Counted from the stretch's first letter, positions 45,542 to 54,481 are shown. The stretch is 64,000 bases of DNA from Chthoniobacterales bacterium (GCA_015655545.1 JAATET010000071.1:66526-130525), one strand, 5' to 3'. Notes: a model not told the origin generated them from the sequence alone. Made by a program: numbers and translations.

Positions 45542-46735
45542 TCAGAACCCGTTTCTGCACCTATCTCCCGGCTCTTGGAATAAAATGGACTCGAGATCGG
45601 TTCGCGTCAGGGGCTTGCTCAGACAGTCGTCCATACCAGCTTCGAGAAGATTTTGGCGAAGTCCATTGAGAGTGTGCGCCGTGAGGGCCACAATCCGGGC
45701 TTTCTTTTCGAGTCCCCTTTCCCGCTCGGCCTTACGGATCAGCCGCGTTGTCTCGATCCCGTCGATCTTGGGCATCTGGATGTCCATGAAGATGAGCTCA
45801 TACGCGGATCGATTATGCATATCCAAGCACTCCTTTCCATTCGCGGCCTCGTCGGCCGTGATACCCATATCACTTAGAACGTGGCGAGCCAGACGGCGAT
45901 TTATGCTGTGGTCATCGACGACCAGCACACGGGCATAGGGAGAAACCCTTTCCCTCTCGATTCGCAAACGCGGAACGCGATTATTCACACGCTCAAGCTC
46001 GGCCACAAAACAAAACACGCTTCCCCTTGGAGTGGATTCTTTTATTTCGATTTTGCCCCCCATCAGTTGGGCGAGCCTTTGGCTGATGGCCAATCCCAGA
46101 CCGGCTCCCTCGTGGGCCCGGGAACGCGACGCGTCAAGCTGGGTAAAGGGTCGGAAAACCTTCCCTATCTGTTCAGGAGGTATGCCGCCCCCCGTATCCC
46201 GCACTTCGATCCGCAGCCGGAATCTTGTTTGGTCCAGGTTCCTGCCTTCCATGATGGCCACGATATCGACACTCCCCCGCTCCGTAAACTTCAGGGCGTT
46301 TTCGATCAGATGGGAAAGGACTTGCCTAAGCCTATCGGAGTCAAATTTCGCCATTTGAGGAATTGTTTCGGCGATGCGCAGGGATAGCGAGACCGGCTTG
46401 GCAAATGGGATATTAGAATAGTGAGTGTGGACTACCCCTTCGAGCACTTCATGTAAATTAGCTTCCTTGATTTCCAGGACGCATTTTCCCGAAGCGATGT
46501 GGGCGTAATCGAAGACGTCCTCAATCACCTCTCGCAAGACATTGCCGTTGATCCGAAGCTGATCGAGACATTCGCGCTGTTCATCGTTCAGATCACCCGA
46601 GGCAAGCTGATTGGCCATCCCGATGATGCTGCTTAACGGAGTGTAGAGTTCATGGCTCATCATGCCGATAAAGTCATCTGTCAATGCGGGGATTAGCTCC
46701 GCCTCATCTCGGCATCCGTTTGGCGAACCACTCAT
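45542..46735 (-). CDS. Soluble hybrid histidine kinase without a sensor domain
   Basis: 397 residues. The HisKA phosphosite is DFIGMMSHELYTPLSSIIGM (His at residue 28), only about 20 residues from the N-terminus, so no PAS, GAF or TM input domain exists. HATPase boxes follow: N-box HLIENALKFTERG, G1 DTGGGIPPEQIGKVF, G2 GAGLGLAISQRL. From about residue 267 there is a receiver domain (VLVVDDHSINRRLARHVLSD; IFMDIQMPKIDG; LSKPL). It should autophosphorylate and pass phosphate to its own Asp; no HPt domain is encoded here. A 66-residue TM protein lies 15 bases upstream. Confidence 0.93.
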   Translation of the reverse strand: MSGSPNGCRDEAELIPALTDDFIGMMSHELYTPLSSIIGMANQLASGDLNDEQRECLDQLRINGNVLREVIEDVFDYAHIASGKCVLEIKEANLHEVLEGVVHTHYSNIPFAKPVSLSLRIAETIPQMAKFDSDRLRQVLSHLIENALKFTERGSVDIVAIMEGRNLDQTRFRLRIEVRDTGGGIPPEQIGKVFRPFTQLDASRSRAHEGAGLGLAISQRLAQLMGGKIEIKESTPRGSVFCFVAELERVNNRVPRLRIERERVSPYARVLVVDDHSINRRLARHVLSDMGITADEAANGKECLDMHNRSAYELIFMDIQMPKIDGIETTRLIRKAERERGLEKKARIVALTAHTLNGLRQNLLEAGMDDCLSKPLTRTDLESILFQEPGDRCRNGF

Positions 46736-46750
46736 GAATTCAAAACACGC

Positions 46751-46951
46751 CTAACTAAAGAAGGTCTTCAAAGACAGAACCAGTTCCCGCAGGCGGTCTT
46801 CCCTTGACTTCCTTCTTGAATCTCCCGGCTCAAGATGAAATCCAGATTCATCCTCATACCCAATTGGAGTGCGCGACAGCGCGATTGCCATTAACAATAT
46901 ACCCAGCGCGTATAGCGCCAGGACACTCGACAAAATAATTATCCCCACCAT
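46751..46951 (-). CDS. 66-residue single-TM protein next to the kinase
   Basis: Starts at ATG 46951 behind a good ribosome-binding site (AAGGGA, 7 bases away). One N-terminal TM helix (VGIIILSSVLALYALGILLM) is followed by a charged cytoplasmic tail (DSRRKSREDRLRELVLSLKT). No family known. The 15-base gap to the sensor-less kinase suggests a membrane-anchor or input partner. Confidence 0.7.
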   Translation of the reverse strand: MVGIIILSSVLALYALGILLMAIALSRTPIGYEDESGFHLEPGDSRRKSREDRLRELVLSLKTFFS

Positions 46952-47399
46952 TTTTTTCCCTTTTATTTTGGCTGGGCCACTCGTGTGGCTCAGCGTGTTT
47001 CCTTAAAGGTCCACGCCAGTGAACGCTTCCAACGAAATTGGACATGAATGCCCATCTCGATTGATCTCGGGGGAGAAATAGGGCCGCTGGTTTTGAAAAG
47101 CGCCTTCGCGCACAAGAAAACGCCGACGTTTTCATAGAGAAAACAGTATTTCCATGGCGGCATGCTCGCATGGACTGCAGGAAGCCCCAATGGGGGGGAT
47201 TCCACATTCCGCTTGTAGAAATCATCCCAGTGTTGCTCGATGAAAAAGAACCCGAGACACGCGCCGACCACGGAGGATCGCCTTGGCCAGCCCCGGCGTC
47301 GGGCTCGTATAGCGCGCCACCGTGAGCGAGAGCCCGAGGAGGGGTTCACCAACAAGATGATTCACTCTGAGCGCCTCCGATTGTTTCGCAATGGCGGAG
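46952..47399. other. No confident gene; decayed coding remnants
   Basis: The longest frame (46990-47355, minus, TTG start, 121 codons) contains GFFFIEQHWDDFYKRNVESP and VHASMPPWKYCFLYENVGVF, more protein-like than random shadow frames, but with no domain or proper start. A stretch with similar wording (GFYTVNVGIAP) is seen at 48690-48740 on the same strand. Both may be fragments of lost genes. Confidence 0.4.
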
Positions 47400-48653
47400 T
47401 TATGACCCGCCCGCGCCGCCGGCGAGTGCCCTGCGGCGCAGCAGCACCATCACGCCAAGCAAGAAAGAGATCGCCACGGCCGAGGCTGGTGGCTCGGGCA
47501 CGGCAGATGGCTCCGGCACGGCGACAATATTCAATGTGCCGATTCCGCCGGTGAAGCTGAAGCCGACGTCATACTGGGAGACGTTGTAGCCGAGGATGCT
47601 GGTGAAACCGCCGCTCGAGGCCGCATCGAACCCGGTGAAGACCTGATAGGAGCCTGCCGTAAGCGTGCTGCCGGTCAGGTCCAGGATTCCACTCGTGATG
47701 GTAAATTTCCCGCCATTGCCGCTGAGGCGGTCGTAGCTGCCGGAGCTGAGGATGTTCATGGCCAGCGTGCCGTTGCTCACCACGACATTCGCGCCCGTGC
47801 CGAGCGTGAGGGTGAGCGCGTCCGCACCGCCGAGATCGAGCACTCCTCCCAAGAGACCGATGGAGCCTGCGCCAAGCGCGCTGGAGCTGCGGGCCTGCAG
47901 CGTGCCGGCCTTGATCGTTGTCGGGCCGGTGTAGGTATTCGCCCCGGTGAGAATGGTGACTCCGGCATTTTGAACCACGGAGGACGTGCCGGTGATCGCG
48001 GCGCCGAAGGAATAGGCAGTGCCGGTGTGGTTGAAGTTCACCAGCCCCGTGCCGAAACTGGAAGTCACCGTTCCGGCATTCACGATGCCGGGCGCCACGG
48101 CGGCGGAGCCTGCGGCGGCGCCGATATTCAAGGTTCCGCTCGAATTGGGAACGCCGGTGATGGTGGCGCCGAGGAAAATCGTGCCCGCGCCCTTGGTTCC
48201 GACCGTGAGAGCCGCGCCCTTGGCGACCGTGACCGTGCCTGTCCTGGAGCTGCCGACGTTGAAGGACGCCCCCGTGTTCGTGAAGGTCGTGCCGTCGTCG
48301 GTGATGAGGATGGTGCCTACGCCCCCACTGCCGATCGTCGTAGCGCCGGTGGTAAGGCTCGCGCCGCTGCCGATGGTCAGGGAACTCGTGCCGGAATAAC
48401 CGACATACAATGCAAGGGCATAGGCGGCGCCGCCGGATATCAATGGATTGTTTGCCGTATTTGGCACCAAGACCACATCGGAGGCCGTCGGCGAGGCCGC
48501 CAGGCTCCAGTTCGCCGGGGCAAACCAATCCGCGCCACCACTCCCCTTCCACGTATTGCTCGCGGCGCCGGCATCATGCGCCGCAAGCAAGGCAACGCAA
48601 AGTCCGCTGCGGAAATATGGAATCGGCGTTCTCAAAAAGGCGTGAAGCTTCAC
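47400..48653 (-). CDS. PEP-CTERM protein with autotransporter-type beta-strand repeats
   Basis: 417 residues with a signal peptide after MKLHAFLRTP. The body is Gly/Thr/Ser-rich beta helix: TWKGSGGADWFAPANWS at the start and the repeat TILTGANTYTGPTTIKAGTL (autotransporter-associated beta strand repeat). The C-terminus has two VPEP motifs (AVPEPSAVPEPPAS), a TM helix (VAISFLLGVMVLL) and RRR, the PEP-CTERM sorting signal cut by an exosortase. The exosortase is not in the window. It should be a surface or matrix protein. Confidence 0.9.
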   Translation of the reverse strand: MKLHAFLRTPIPYFRSGLCVALLAAHDAGAASNTWKGSGGADWFAPANWSLAASPTASDVVLVPNTANNPLISGGAAYALALYVGYSGTSSLTIGSGASLTTGATTIGSGGVGTILITDDGTTFTNTGASFNVGSSRTGTVTVAKGAALTVGTKGAGTIFLGATITGVPNSSGTLNIGAAAGSAAVAPGIVNAGTVTSSFGTGLVNFNHTGTAYSFGAAITGTSSVVQNAGVTILTGANTYTGPTTIKAGTLQARSSSALGAGSIGLLGGVLDLGGADALTLTLGTGANVVVSNGTLAMNILSSGSYDRLSGNGGKFTITSGILDLTGSTLTAGSYQVFTGFDAASSGGFTSILGYNVSQYDVGFSFTGGIGTLNIVAVPEPSAVPEPPASAVAISFLLGVMVLLRRRALAGGAGGS

Positions 48654-48785
48654 GCCCTCGACGCTTGCAGCCCGGAAGTCGCGCGCCTATGGGGCGATCC
48701 CCACATTCACTGTGTAGAAACCATTGGAGGTTCCGTGAAACAGCCGATTGCCAGCCGAGAGCTTCAGCCGTTATTGGAGATCTGG

Positions 48786-49052
48786 CTACCGCGTGCGGGT
48801 GACGGTGATCTTCGCGGGAGCGGAGTCGCCGCCGGGACCGTGGGCGGTGACGGTGATTTTGTTTTTGCCTGGCTTGAGCTTCCGGGCGGTGAATTTCCAC
48901 GCGGAGGTGCCGGTGGCTTGCTTCGGCTTGGCTTTCTTGCCGCTGCCGATCTGGTAGGTGACGCTCGTCACCGGGCCTGTCGTGTGGCCCGCGATCTTGA
49001 TCTTCGCTTTGTCGGTGGTGCGTTTTTTCGCGCCGGCGATGGTGAGCGTCGG
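48786..49052 (-). repeat. Shared C-terminal domain, copy A
   Basis: 88 residues at the end of the heparinase-like protein. With copy E it forms a divergent subgroup (VTYQIGSGKK, SAWKF) but keeps the AHGPGGDSAP core. Confidence 0.9.
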
Positions 49053-52016
49053 CTTGGCGACGCTCTGGGGCGTGTCGGTGCCGGGGAACGCTTCTTCCGG
49101 AATCGGCTTGCCGACCGCGCTGATGCTGAAGCGGAGCAGGCCGGCGCTGTCGGCCTGGTAGGCTCCGCCGCCGGGCTGGATGGTGATGTCGGCTCCGTCG
49201 CCGGCGGCGGTCGGCGTGGTGGTGACGTTGTAGCTGGTGCCGGGGGTGAGGCCGCAGATGTAGTGCTTCCCGGGAATGGGCGGCGCGGGGTAGGTGGTGC
49301 CGGTGAAGGTGCCGCTCACGGCGGCCTTGGCATCGACGGGAAACAGGACGGTGGAGGTGCCGAGGGTGACGCCGTCGAAGGCGGCGCCGGATGTGCTGGC
49401 GAGGCGGCCGGGCACGATGCGGTCGGCGGCGGTGTCGGTGCCCTGGAGGACGTGGAGGAACCGGACGTCAGTGGGGTTGCTCGGGTCCTCGACGACGAGC
49501 CGGCCAACGGAGGGCTCGAGCCCCGCGATGATGGTGATAGTGTGCTTGTTATTCGCGTCGAGTTCAGAAACGTAGCTCACCGTAGCGGCGGCGGGCAGCA
49601 TGGTCTGCACGGTGAAGTGCTGGCCGCCCGGGGTGACGGCGGTAGCGAGCTTCCTGGTGGCATCGATCGTGGGGACGACGGTGAGGCAGAGATTAAACCG
49701 CTTGAAAAGCCCCGGGTGGAGGCTCGTGGCGCGGTCGTAGACGACGGCGATGTCGGGCGCGTCCGTGGAGGCAGGCCGCAGCCACACGACGGAGCGGCTG
49801 GCATTCTGGATGTCGGTCAGGACGTTGCCAGCGACGAAGGGGTCGGCGTGGTTGAAGAGCAGCGTCATATCCGTCTGCGCATAGGCGTAGTCGGGACCAG
49901 TGGTGGCAAGGGTGACGGGGTCGCCGGCGTTGCCGCCGTTGTTGTATTGCGAGCCGAGCGCGAAGAAGGTCTTGAGCCGCGAGTCGGTGAAGGGCGGCGT
50001 GCCGGTGGAGGACCAGTTCTTCAGCGACAGGGTGTTGTGCCAGAGCGTCGATTGGCCGACGTTGTAGCCGTCGTAGTTCGAGAGTTCTTTGGTGAGCCAC
50101 TCGCCCTTGCGGTAAAGCTCGAACTGGCCGCCGTCGCAGTTCTGGTGATTGATGGTGATGTAGCCGCTGCGGAAAGTGAACATGCTGGCCTGCGGACCCC
50201 AATCGGTGCGGCTGAGCAGCCGGCCCATGCCGGGATCGTAGAAATCGACGGGCAGGCTGGGGCGCGGATCCGTCGGGGTGAGTGCGGCGGGGTCGGTGGG
50301 GTCGAAGAGCAGGAAGTAGACGATCGACTCGCTGGTGCCGTAGGGGTTCTGGACGCGGGAGATGAGCTTCGCGGCGCCGCCCTCGACGCCGTGGAGGGCG
50401 AGCCAACGAGCGGCCTGGAGGTGGGTGGTGAGTCCCCTGCTCTGCTCGTTGAGCGCGATCAGGGCGAAGTTCAGCATGAAGTCGGGGCTGACATAGATGC
50501 GGAGGGAGTCGCCGAAATTCGCGATCTGATACACGGGGCCCATGTAGGCGAGGCCGAGGGGCACCTGCGCGGCGGGCACCATGGTGGAGAGGAAGCCGTG
50601 AATGTAGCGGTCCCACACCGGGGCGCCGATGAGGGCGATTTGCTTGCCGCTGATCGCGGGGTCGTCATACCCGGCGGTCTGGAGCGCGAGGAGCTGGCCG
50701 AGGGTGTAGGCGACGGCGTGGCTGTAGAACCCGCCCTCGGGGGCGATGCCGCCGCTGGCGAGGCCGACGTCACTATCGGCGGGCAGACCGGGGTAGGCGG
50801 CGCGCACGGCGGCTGGCTCGCCGAGCATGGAGTATTGCTGGTAGAGCCAGGCGCCGGTGGCATTCGCCAGATAGCTGCGCAGGGTGTTGCCGAGGATGGC
50901 CTCGGGCTTGGCGGCATCGAGCGGCGGGTCGTCCGCGGGATCGAGCGCGAGGGGCATCATGGTAATGAGGCGGGCGTGGTTCTCGTAGAAATTGTTGGTC
51001 GCGACGCGGCGGGCCTTGCCGCCGGGTAGGAGCGCAGTGCTGTTCATCACGCCCACGGGCTCGGGGTGGCCGGTGATGTCGGGGACGACGGCGTGGAGGC
51101 AATCGTCGGCCCACAGCATGAAGACCTGGCGGATAATGGCCTTATCCTGCGCGGTGAGGATGGTGACGGGCTGGCCGTTCGCATCGGTCACGCCCTGGAG
51201 CCAGTCGACGACGAGCGGCAGAGCCTCGCCGATGCCATTCTGGCGCTCGCGGAGGGCGAAGAAGGGGTCTCGGAAGGGCTGCCCGGCCGCGTGGCCAAGC
51301 TTCGCCAGGTTCATCTGATACATGAGGAGGTCGCGCGCGTAACCGGCGTAGGTCGCGCGGGCGGCGGGGTCCGGATCGATAAGGGCGAAGAAGGCGAGGA
51401 TGAGCGCGTGGTGGTCGCTCACGAGATCGTAGTTCGCGGGGGAGTTGCCCGAGAGGTTCGAGCCGGAGTAGCCGTAAACGTCGCCTTTGTCGGGATACGG
51501 CGAGGCGGCCTGGCCCGGGGAACCCGGTTGGCTATTCGGGAAGCACCACTGATGCGCGGTAATGGCGGTCTTGAGCGTCTCTCGCAGACCCTTTTGATAG
51601 ACGTCGTTCCCCGTCACGGCCCAGCTCCGCAAGCGGGCGATGTCGCCCTTCGTCACCCACATGCGCGGGTGCGTCGCCACGGGCTGCGGGATGGGCGCGG
51701 GCGTGAAGTAGAGCGCGCTCACGCTCACATTGGCGGCGGGCATCTTGAACGTGGTCGTCGTGCTCGTGGCGCTGTCGAACGTGGCGTTGCCGGCCCAATT
51801 CTGGAACCACTGTCCCGCGGGCGCGGGGTTCGCCACGAGCGTGATGACCGCGCCCTGCGAGTAGTTCCCGCTCGCGGCGCCGTTCGCGGTGCCATTGGCG
51901 ACAGTCACGGTGTAAGCGCCGGCCTGCGCGGCGAGCCCGGCTAGGGCCGCGAGCAGGGCGGCTGCGCGGCGGAGCTTGAGTGGGGATGGGTAAACTGCGC
52001 GGCGTGGTTTTTTCAT
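48786..52016 (-). CDS. Large exported heparinase-like protein with the shared C-terminal domain
   Basis: 1076 residues from ATG 52016 (MKKPRRAVYPSPLKLRRAAA signal). Residues about 25-95 form an InlB-B-type repeat (YTVTVANGTANGAASGNYSQ). A long helical (alpha/alpha-barrel-like) region then runs to about 480 (RMWVTKGDIARLRSWAV) and a beta-rich part follows (DWGPQASMFTFRSGYITINH), as in heparinase II/III-type polysaccharide lyases; the catalytic Tyr/His cannot be fixed by eye. The last 88 residues are the basic module found in six genes upstream in this array. The likely role is cell-surface polysaccharide degradation. Confidence 0.75.
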   Translation of the reverse strand: MKKPRRAVYPSPLKLRRAAALLAALAGLAAQAGAYTVTVANGTANGAASGNYSQGAVITLVANPAPAGQWFQNWAGNATFDSATSTTTTFKMPAANVSVSALYFTPAPIPQPVATHPRMWVTKGDIARLRSWAVTGNDVYQKGLRETLKTAITAHQWCFPNSQPGSPGQAASPYPDKGDVYGYSGSNLSGNSPANYDLVSDHHALILAFFALIDPDPAARATYAGYARDLLMYQMNLAKLGHAAGQPFRDPFFALRERQNGIGEALPLVVDWLQGVTDANGQPVTILTAQDKAIIRQVFMLWADDCLHAVVPDITGHPEPVGVMNSTALLPGGKARRVATNNFYENHARLITMMPLALDPADDPPLDAAKPEAILGNTLRSYLANATGAWLYQQYSMLGEPAAVRAAYPGLPADSDVGLASGGIAPEGGFYSHAVAYTLGQLLALQTAGYDDPAISGKQIALIGAPVWDRYIHGFLSTMVPAAQVPLGLAYMGPVYQIANFGDSLRIYVSPDFMLNFALIALNEQSRGLTTHLQAARWLALHGVEGGAAKLISRVQNPYGTSESIVYFLLFDPTDPAALTPTDPRPSLPVDFYDPGMGRLLSRTDWGPQASMFTFRSGYITINHQNCDGGQFELYRKGEWLTKELSNYDGYNVGQSTLWHNTLSLKNWSSTGTPPFTDSRLKTFFALGSQYNNGGNAGDPVTLATTGPDYAYAQTDMTLLFNHADPFVAGNVLTDIQNASRSVVWLRPASTDAPDIAVVYDRATSLHPGLFKRFNLCLTVVPTIDATRKLATAVTPGGQHFTVQTMLPAAATVSYVSELDANNKHTITIIAGLEPSVGRLVVEDPSNPTDVRFLHVLQGTDTAADRIVPGRLASTSGAAFDGVTLGTSTVLFPVDAKAAVSGTFTGTTYPAPPIPGKHYICGLTPGTSYNVTTTPTAAGDGADITIQPGGGAYQADSAGLLRFSISAVGKPIPEEAFPGTDTPQSVAKPTLTIAGAKKRTTDKAKIKIAGHTTGPVTSVTYQIGSGKKAKPKQATGTSAWKFTARKLKPGKNKITVTAHGPGGDSAPAKITVTRTR

Positions 52017-52055
52017 CGGGTGGTTGGAAATGGGAGTCGAAGGGATGACCACGGC

Positions 52056-53777
52056 CTACGCGCGTCGAGTGTGCGCGGAGCGCCAGCGAGTGAGGGCGAG
52101 GATGCCGAGTGCGACGCCGAGGAGGCCGTAGGTGCCGGGCTCGGGCACCGCGGCATAGTTGAGCTGGAGGCTGTTGCCGACCTGCGAGAGTGTCCAGATG
52201 CTGCCGGGCTGGGTGGAGTTCGCGAAGCCGGCGAGGCCGATGGCGAATTGATCCGGGTCGAACGCCCAGCCGGTGGCGGCGGTGGCGATGATCCAGCTTT
52301 GGCTGAGGGCGGGGTCGAAGTGGACGGCGGCGCCGACGGCGGTGCCGTTCAAGGACTGGACGTGAATGGTGAACCTGGCCTCGGAGGTGCTGGTGATCGT
52401 GAGGGGGCCGCCGATGGAGAGGAAGTCCCAGCCCGCGCCGGCGGCGCCGGTCGCGTCGGCGAGATTCCAGACGTATCGGCCGCCGGAGCCCCATGTCTCG
52501 GCGCCGGTGGTGAGGGTGGTGGGGAGGTAGCCGGCGGTGCTGCCGGAGGCGCCGGGGGAGATGGCGCCGCCGTCGAGGATGCTCAAGGGGCCGGTGATGC
52601 CGTGGCCGCCGAGGGTGCCCGCGCCCTGGATGACAATGGGCGAGCCGGCGGAAAGGGAGCCATGCACGATGAGCCTGCCTCCGGTGACGTTGGTGGGGCC
52701 GGTGTAGGTGCTCGCGCCGGTGAGGATGGTGGCGCCGGGGCCGGCCTGGGTGAAGCCGCCGTCGCCGCTGATGACGCCGCCGAGGGTGGTGGTAGTGCCG
52801 GCGCTCTGCCGGCCCTCGACGAGGCCGGCATTCGCGATGTTGTTGGGCAGGGTGGCGGTGGTGTTGAAGGCGAGTGTGCCGCCGGGGGCGATGGAGACGG
52901 CACTACTAACGAGGATGGAGCCGGCGGCGCCGTTGCCGATCTGCAAAGTGCCGGCGTTCACGGTGGTGGCGCCGGCGTAGGAATTCGTGGCGGTGAAGAG
53001 GGTGGTGCCGGGGCCGGTCTGGGTGAAGCTGCCTGAGATGCCGAGTATGGCGGCGGAGAAGGTGGTGGTGACGCCGGCGCTCTGGCGGCCCTCGACGAGG
53101 CCGTTGTTGTTGATGAAGCTGGAGTAGGTGCTCGGGGTATTGAAGGCCACGGTCGCGCCCACGGACACGACGATGGCGTTGCTGGCGAGCGAGCCGGAAA
53201 TGCCGTCGCCGATCTGCAAGGTGCCTTCGGTGACCTGGGTGGCGAAACCATAGGTATTCGCGCCGGTGAGGATGACGGTGCCGGGGGTGGTTTTCGTGAG
53301 CAGGGCCAGGCCCCCGAGGCTGGCGGAGACGGTGCCGGACTGAACCACGAAATCGGAGCCGCTGAGCGTGCCGCTGCCGATGATGGAACCGCCGGCGAGG
53401 GTGACGGCGCCGACGGTCTCGGTGTAGCCGGAGAGGTCGAATGTGCCGCCGGCGCCGATGGTGAGGGCGCCGGTATTGGCGATGCGCTCGTTGGCCGAGA
53501 TGGCAAGGGTGCCGGCGCTCACGGTGGTGAGGCCGGTGTAGGTGTTGCTGCCGGAAAGGAAGAGGGTGCCGAGGCCGACTTTGATCACCTGGCCGTTGCC
53601 GCTGATGATGCCGCTCTGGATGGCGGTGCCGCTGGCGACGGAAAGCGTGATCGCGCCCGGCGCGGTGGTGGTGTAGTTGGTCGAATCGGCCAGGCCGTTC
53701 AAGTAATCGACGGTTTGCTGGGCGTGGAGCGAGGCGGCCGAAGCGAGAAACGCCAGGACAAGGGAATGTTTTTTCAT
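52056..53777 (-). CDS. PEP-CTERM protein with autotransporter-type repeats
   Basis: 573 residues, signal peptide MKKHSLVLAFLASAASLHA. At least five beta-strand repeats of the kind LFLSGSNTYTGLTTVSAGTL and ATILTGASTYTGPTNVTGGR are present, with NNNGLVEGRQSAG duplicated as NAGLVEGRQSAG. The C-terminus is AVPEPGTYGLLGVALGILAL then TRW and HTRRA: the PEP motif, one helix and a basic tail. It should be sorted by an exosortase to the surface or matrix. It lacks the shared C-terminal domain of its neighbours, so two distinct anchoring signals coexist in this array. Confidence 0.92.
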   Translation of the reverse strand: MKKHSLVLAFLASAASLHAQQTVDYLNGLADSTNYTTTAPGAITLSVASGTAIQSGIISGNGQVIKVGLGTLFLSGSNTYTGLTTVSAGTLAISANERIANTGALTIGAGGTFDLSGYTETVGAVTLAGGSIIGSGTLSGSDFVVQSGTVSASLGGLALLTKTTPGTVILTGANTYGFATQVTEGTLQIGDGISGSLASNAIVVSVGATVAFNTPSTYSSFINNNGLVEGRQSAGVTTTFSAAILGISGSFTQTGPGTTLFTATNSYAGATTVNAGTLQIGNGAAGSILVSSAVSIAPGGTLAFNTTATLPNNIANAGLVEGRQSAGTTTTLGGVISGDGGFTQAGPGATILTGASTYTGPTNVTGGRLIVHGSLSAGSPIVIQGAGTLGGHGITGPLSILDGGAISPGASGSTAGYLPTTLTTGAETWGSGGRYVWNLADATGAAGAGWDFLSIGGPLTITSTSEARFTIHVQSLNGTAVGAAVHFDPALSQSWIIATAATGWAFDPDQFAIGLAGFANSTQPGSIWTLSQVGNSLQLNYAAVPEPGTYGLLGVALGILALTRWRSAHTRRA

Positions 53778-53791
53778 AGGGTGTGGGCTGG

Positions 53792-53851
53792 TTATGGTTT
53801 GCGGGTGACGGTGAGTTTGTTTCTGCCGGGCTGGAACGGGCCTTTGATTGG
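53792..53851 (-). pseudogene. Vestige of an eighth copy of the C-terminal domain
   Basis: The minus strand reads GPFQPGRNKLTVTRKP and then TAA (53792-53794). This equals the PGKNK of the intact copies joined directly to LTVTRKP, with the ITVTAHGPGGDSAPAR part missing. Recombination between the ITVT and LTVT coding segments would do this. Upstream the frame enters 21-bp repeats and antisense of the toxin-antitoxin genes, so the rest of the gene is lost. Confidence 0.75.
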
Positions 53852-53949
53852 GGAAACGCGTTGCGCCGGGTTGGAAACGCGTTGCACCGGGTTGGAAACG
53901 CGTTGCGCCGGGTTGGAAACGCGTTGCGCCGAATTGGAAACGCGTTGCG
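53852..53949. repeat. 21-bp tandem repeat, 4.7 units
   Basis: Units start at 53852, 53873, 53894, 53915 and 53936, consensus ggaaacgcgttgcgccgggt plus t, with one or two base changes each. Since 21 is a multiple of 3 every frame stays open, giving heptads (VGNALRR plus, QRVSNPA minus). It lies between the vestigial domain tail and the toxin-antitoxin pair. Confidence 0.95.
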
Positions 53950-53979
53950 TTTGGAGCCGCCCGTCTTTAAGGTGCGGGC

Positions 53980-54177
53980 ATGAGCGCGAGCGAGATACTG
54001 GTCTCCCTGCCGAGCCTCTCGGACGAGGATTTGCGGCAGGTCGCGTATTCGCTCGACCGCGTGCTGCGGGAGCGCCGCCCTCCGGTGATCGACGATGCCT
54101 ACGGCACGCTGACCGAGGAGGACGTGACGACCGTGGTGGCGGAGGCGTGGGACGAGCTCGATGGGCGCGGAGCCTAG
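53980..54177 (+). CDS. Antitoxin of a PemK/MazF-type pair
   Basis: 65 residues, ATG 53980. Acidic and helical: SASEILVSLPSLSDEDLRQV, LRERRPPVIDDAYGTLTEED. This small acidic protein ends inside the toxin gene (17-base overlap), as is usual for type II pairs. Its DNA-binding class is not clear. It is the only plus-strand unit inside the minus-strand array. Confidence 0.75.
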   Translation: MSASEILVSLPSLSDEDLRQVAYSLDRVLRERRPPVIDDAYGTLTEEDVTTVVAEAWDELDGRGA

Positions 54178-54481
54178 GCGCGGCGAGGTCTGGCAGGTCG
54201 ATCTCGGCATCGCCGGAAAGGTGCGCCCGGCCCTCGTGGTAAGCGCGCCGATCTCCGAGGCGGACTACGCCTTGATCGCCGTGGTGCCGCACACCACGCA
54301 GCTCCATCGCACCCGCTACGAAGTCGTCCTCGCCGTGCCCGCGCTCAAGGAGGGCTGCTTCAACCTCCAGGGTCTCGCCGCCCTCCCGCCCAGCCGTTTT
54401 CTGCGCCGCATCTGCACGCTCCCCGAGCCGCAGATGGCGGAGATCGCCGCCGGCCTGCGCCGCTGGTTGCCGGTGGAGTGA
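54161..54481 (+). CDS. PemK/MazF-family toxin
   Basis: 106 residues. The signature RRGEVWQVDLGIAGKVRPAL (RGEVW...KxRPALVVS) is the MazF/PemK RNase fold, followed by IAVVPHTTQLHRTRYEVVL and CFNLQGLAALPPSRFLRRI, the latter with the conserved Ser/Thr-Arg region. Such toxins cut mRNA at short sites and are neutralised by the upstream antitoxin. Its ATG overlaps the antitoxin end by 17 bases. Confidence 0.88.
   Translation: MGAEPRRGEVWQVDLGIAGKVRPALVVSAPISEADYALIAVVPHTTQLHRTRYEVVLAVPALKEGCFNLQGLAALPPSRFLRRICTLPEPQMAEIAAGLRRWLPVE

Noticed and set aside
46990..47355. 121-codon minus ORF as a real gene
   Set aside because: TTG start, no domain, odd composition at its front; described as a possible remnant only.
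47970..51029. 1019-codon plus-strand frame, Gly/Arg/Val-rich
   Set aside because: Antisense of the PEP-CTERM and heparinase-like genes; composition is what their biased codons give in reverse.
53852..53949. Possible CRISPR array
   Set aside because: Units are head to tail with no spacers; it is a simple tandem repeat.
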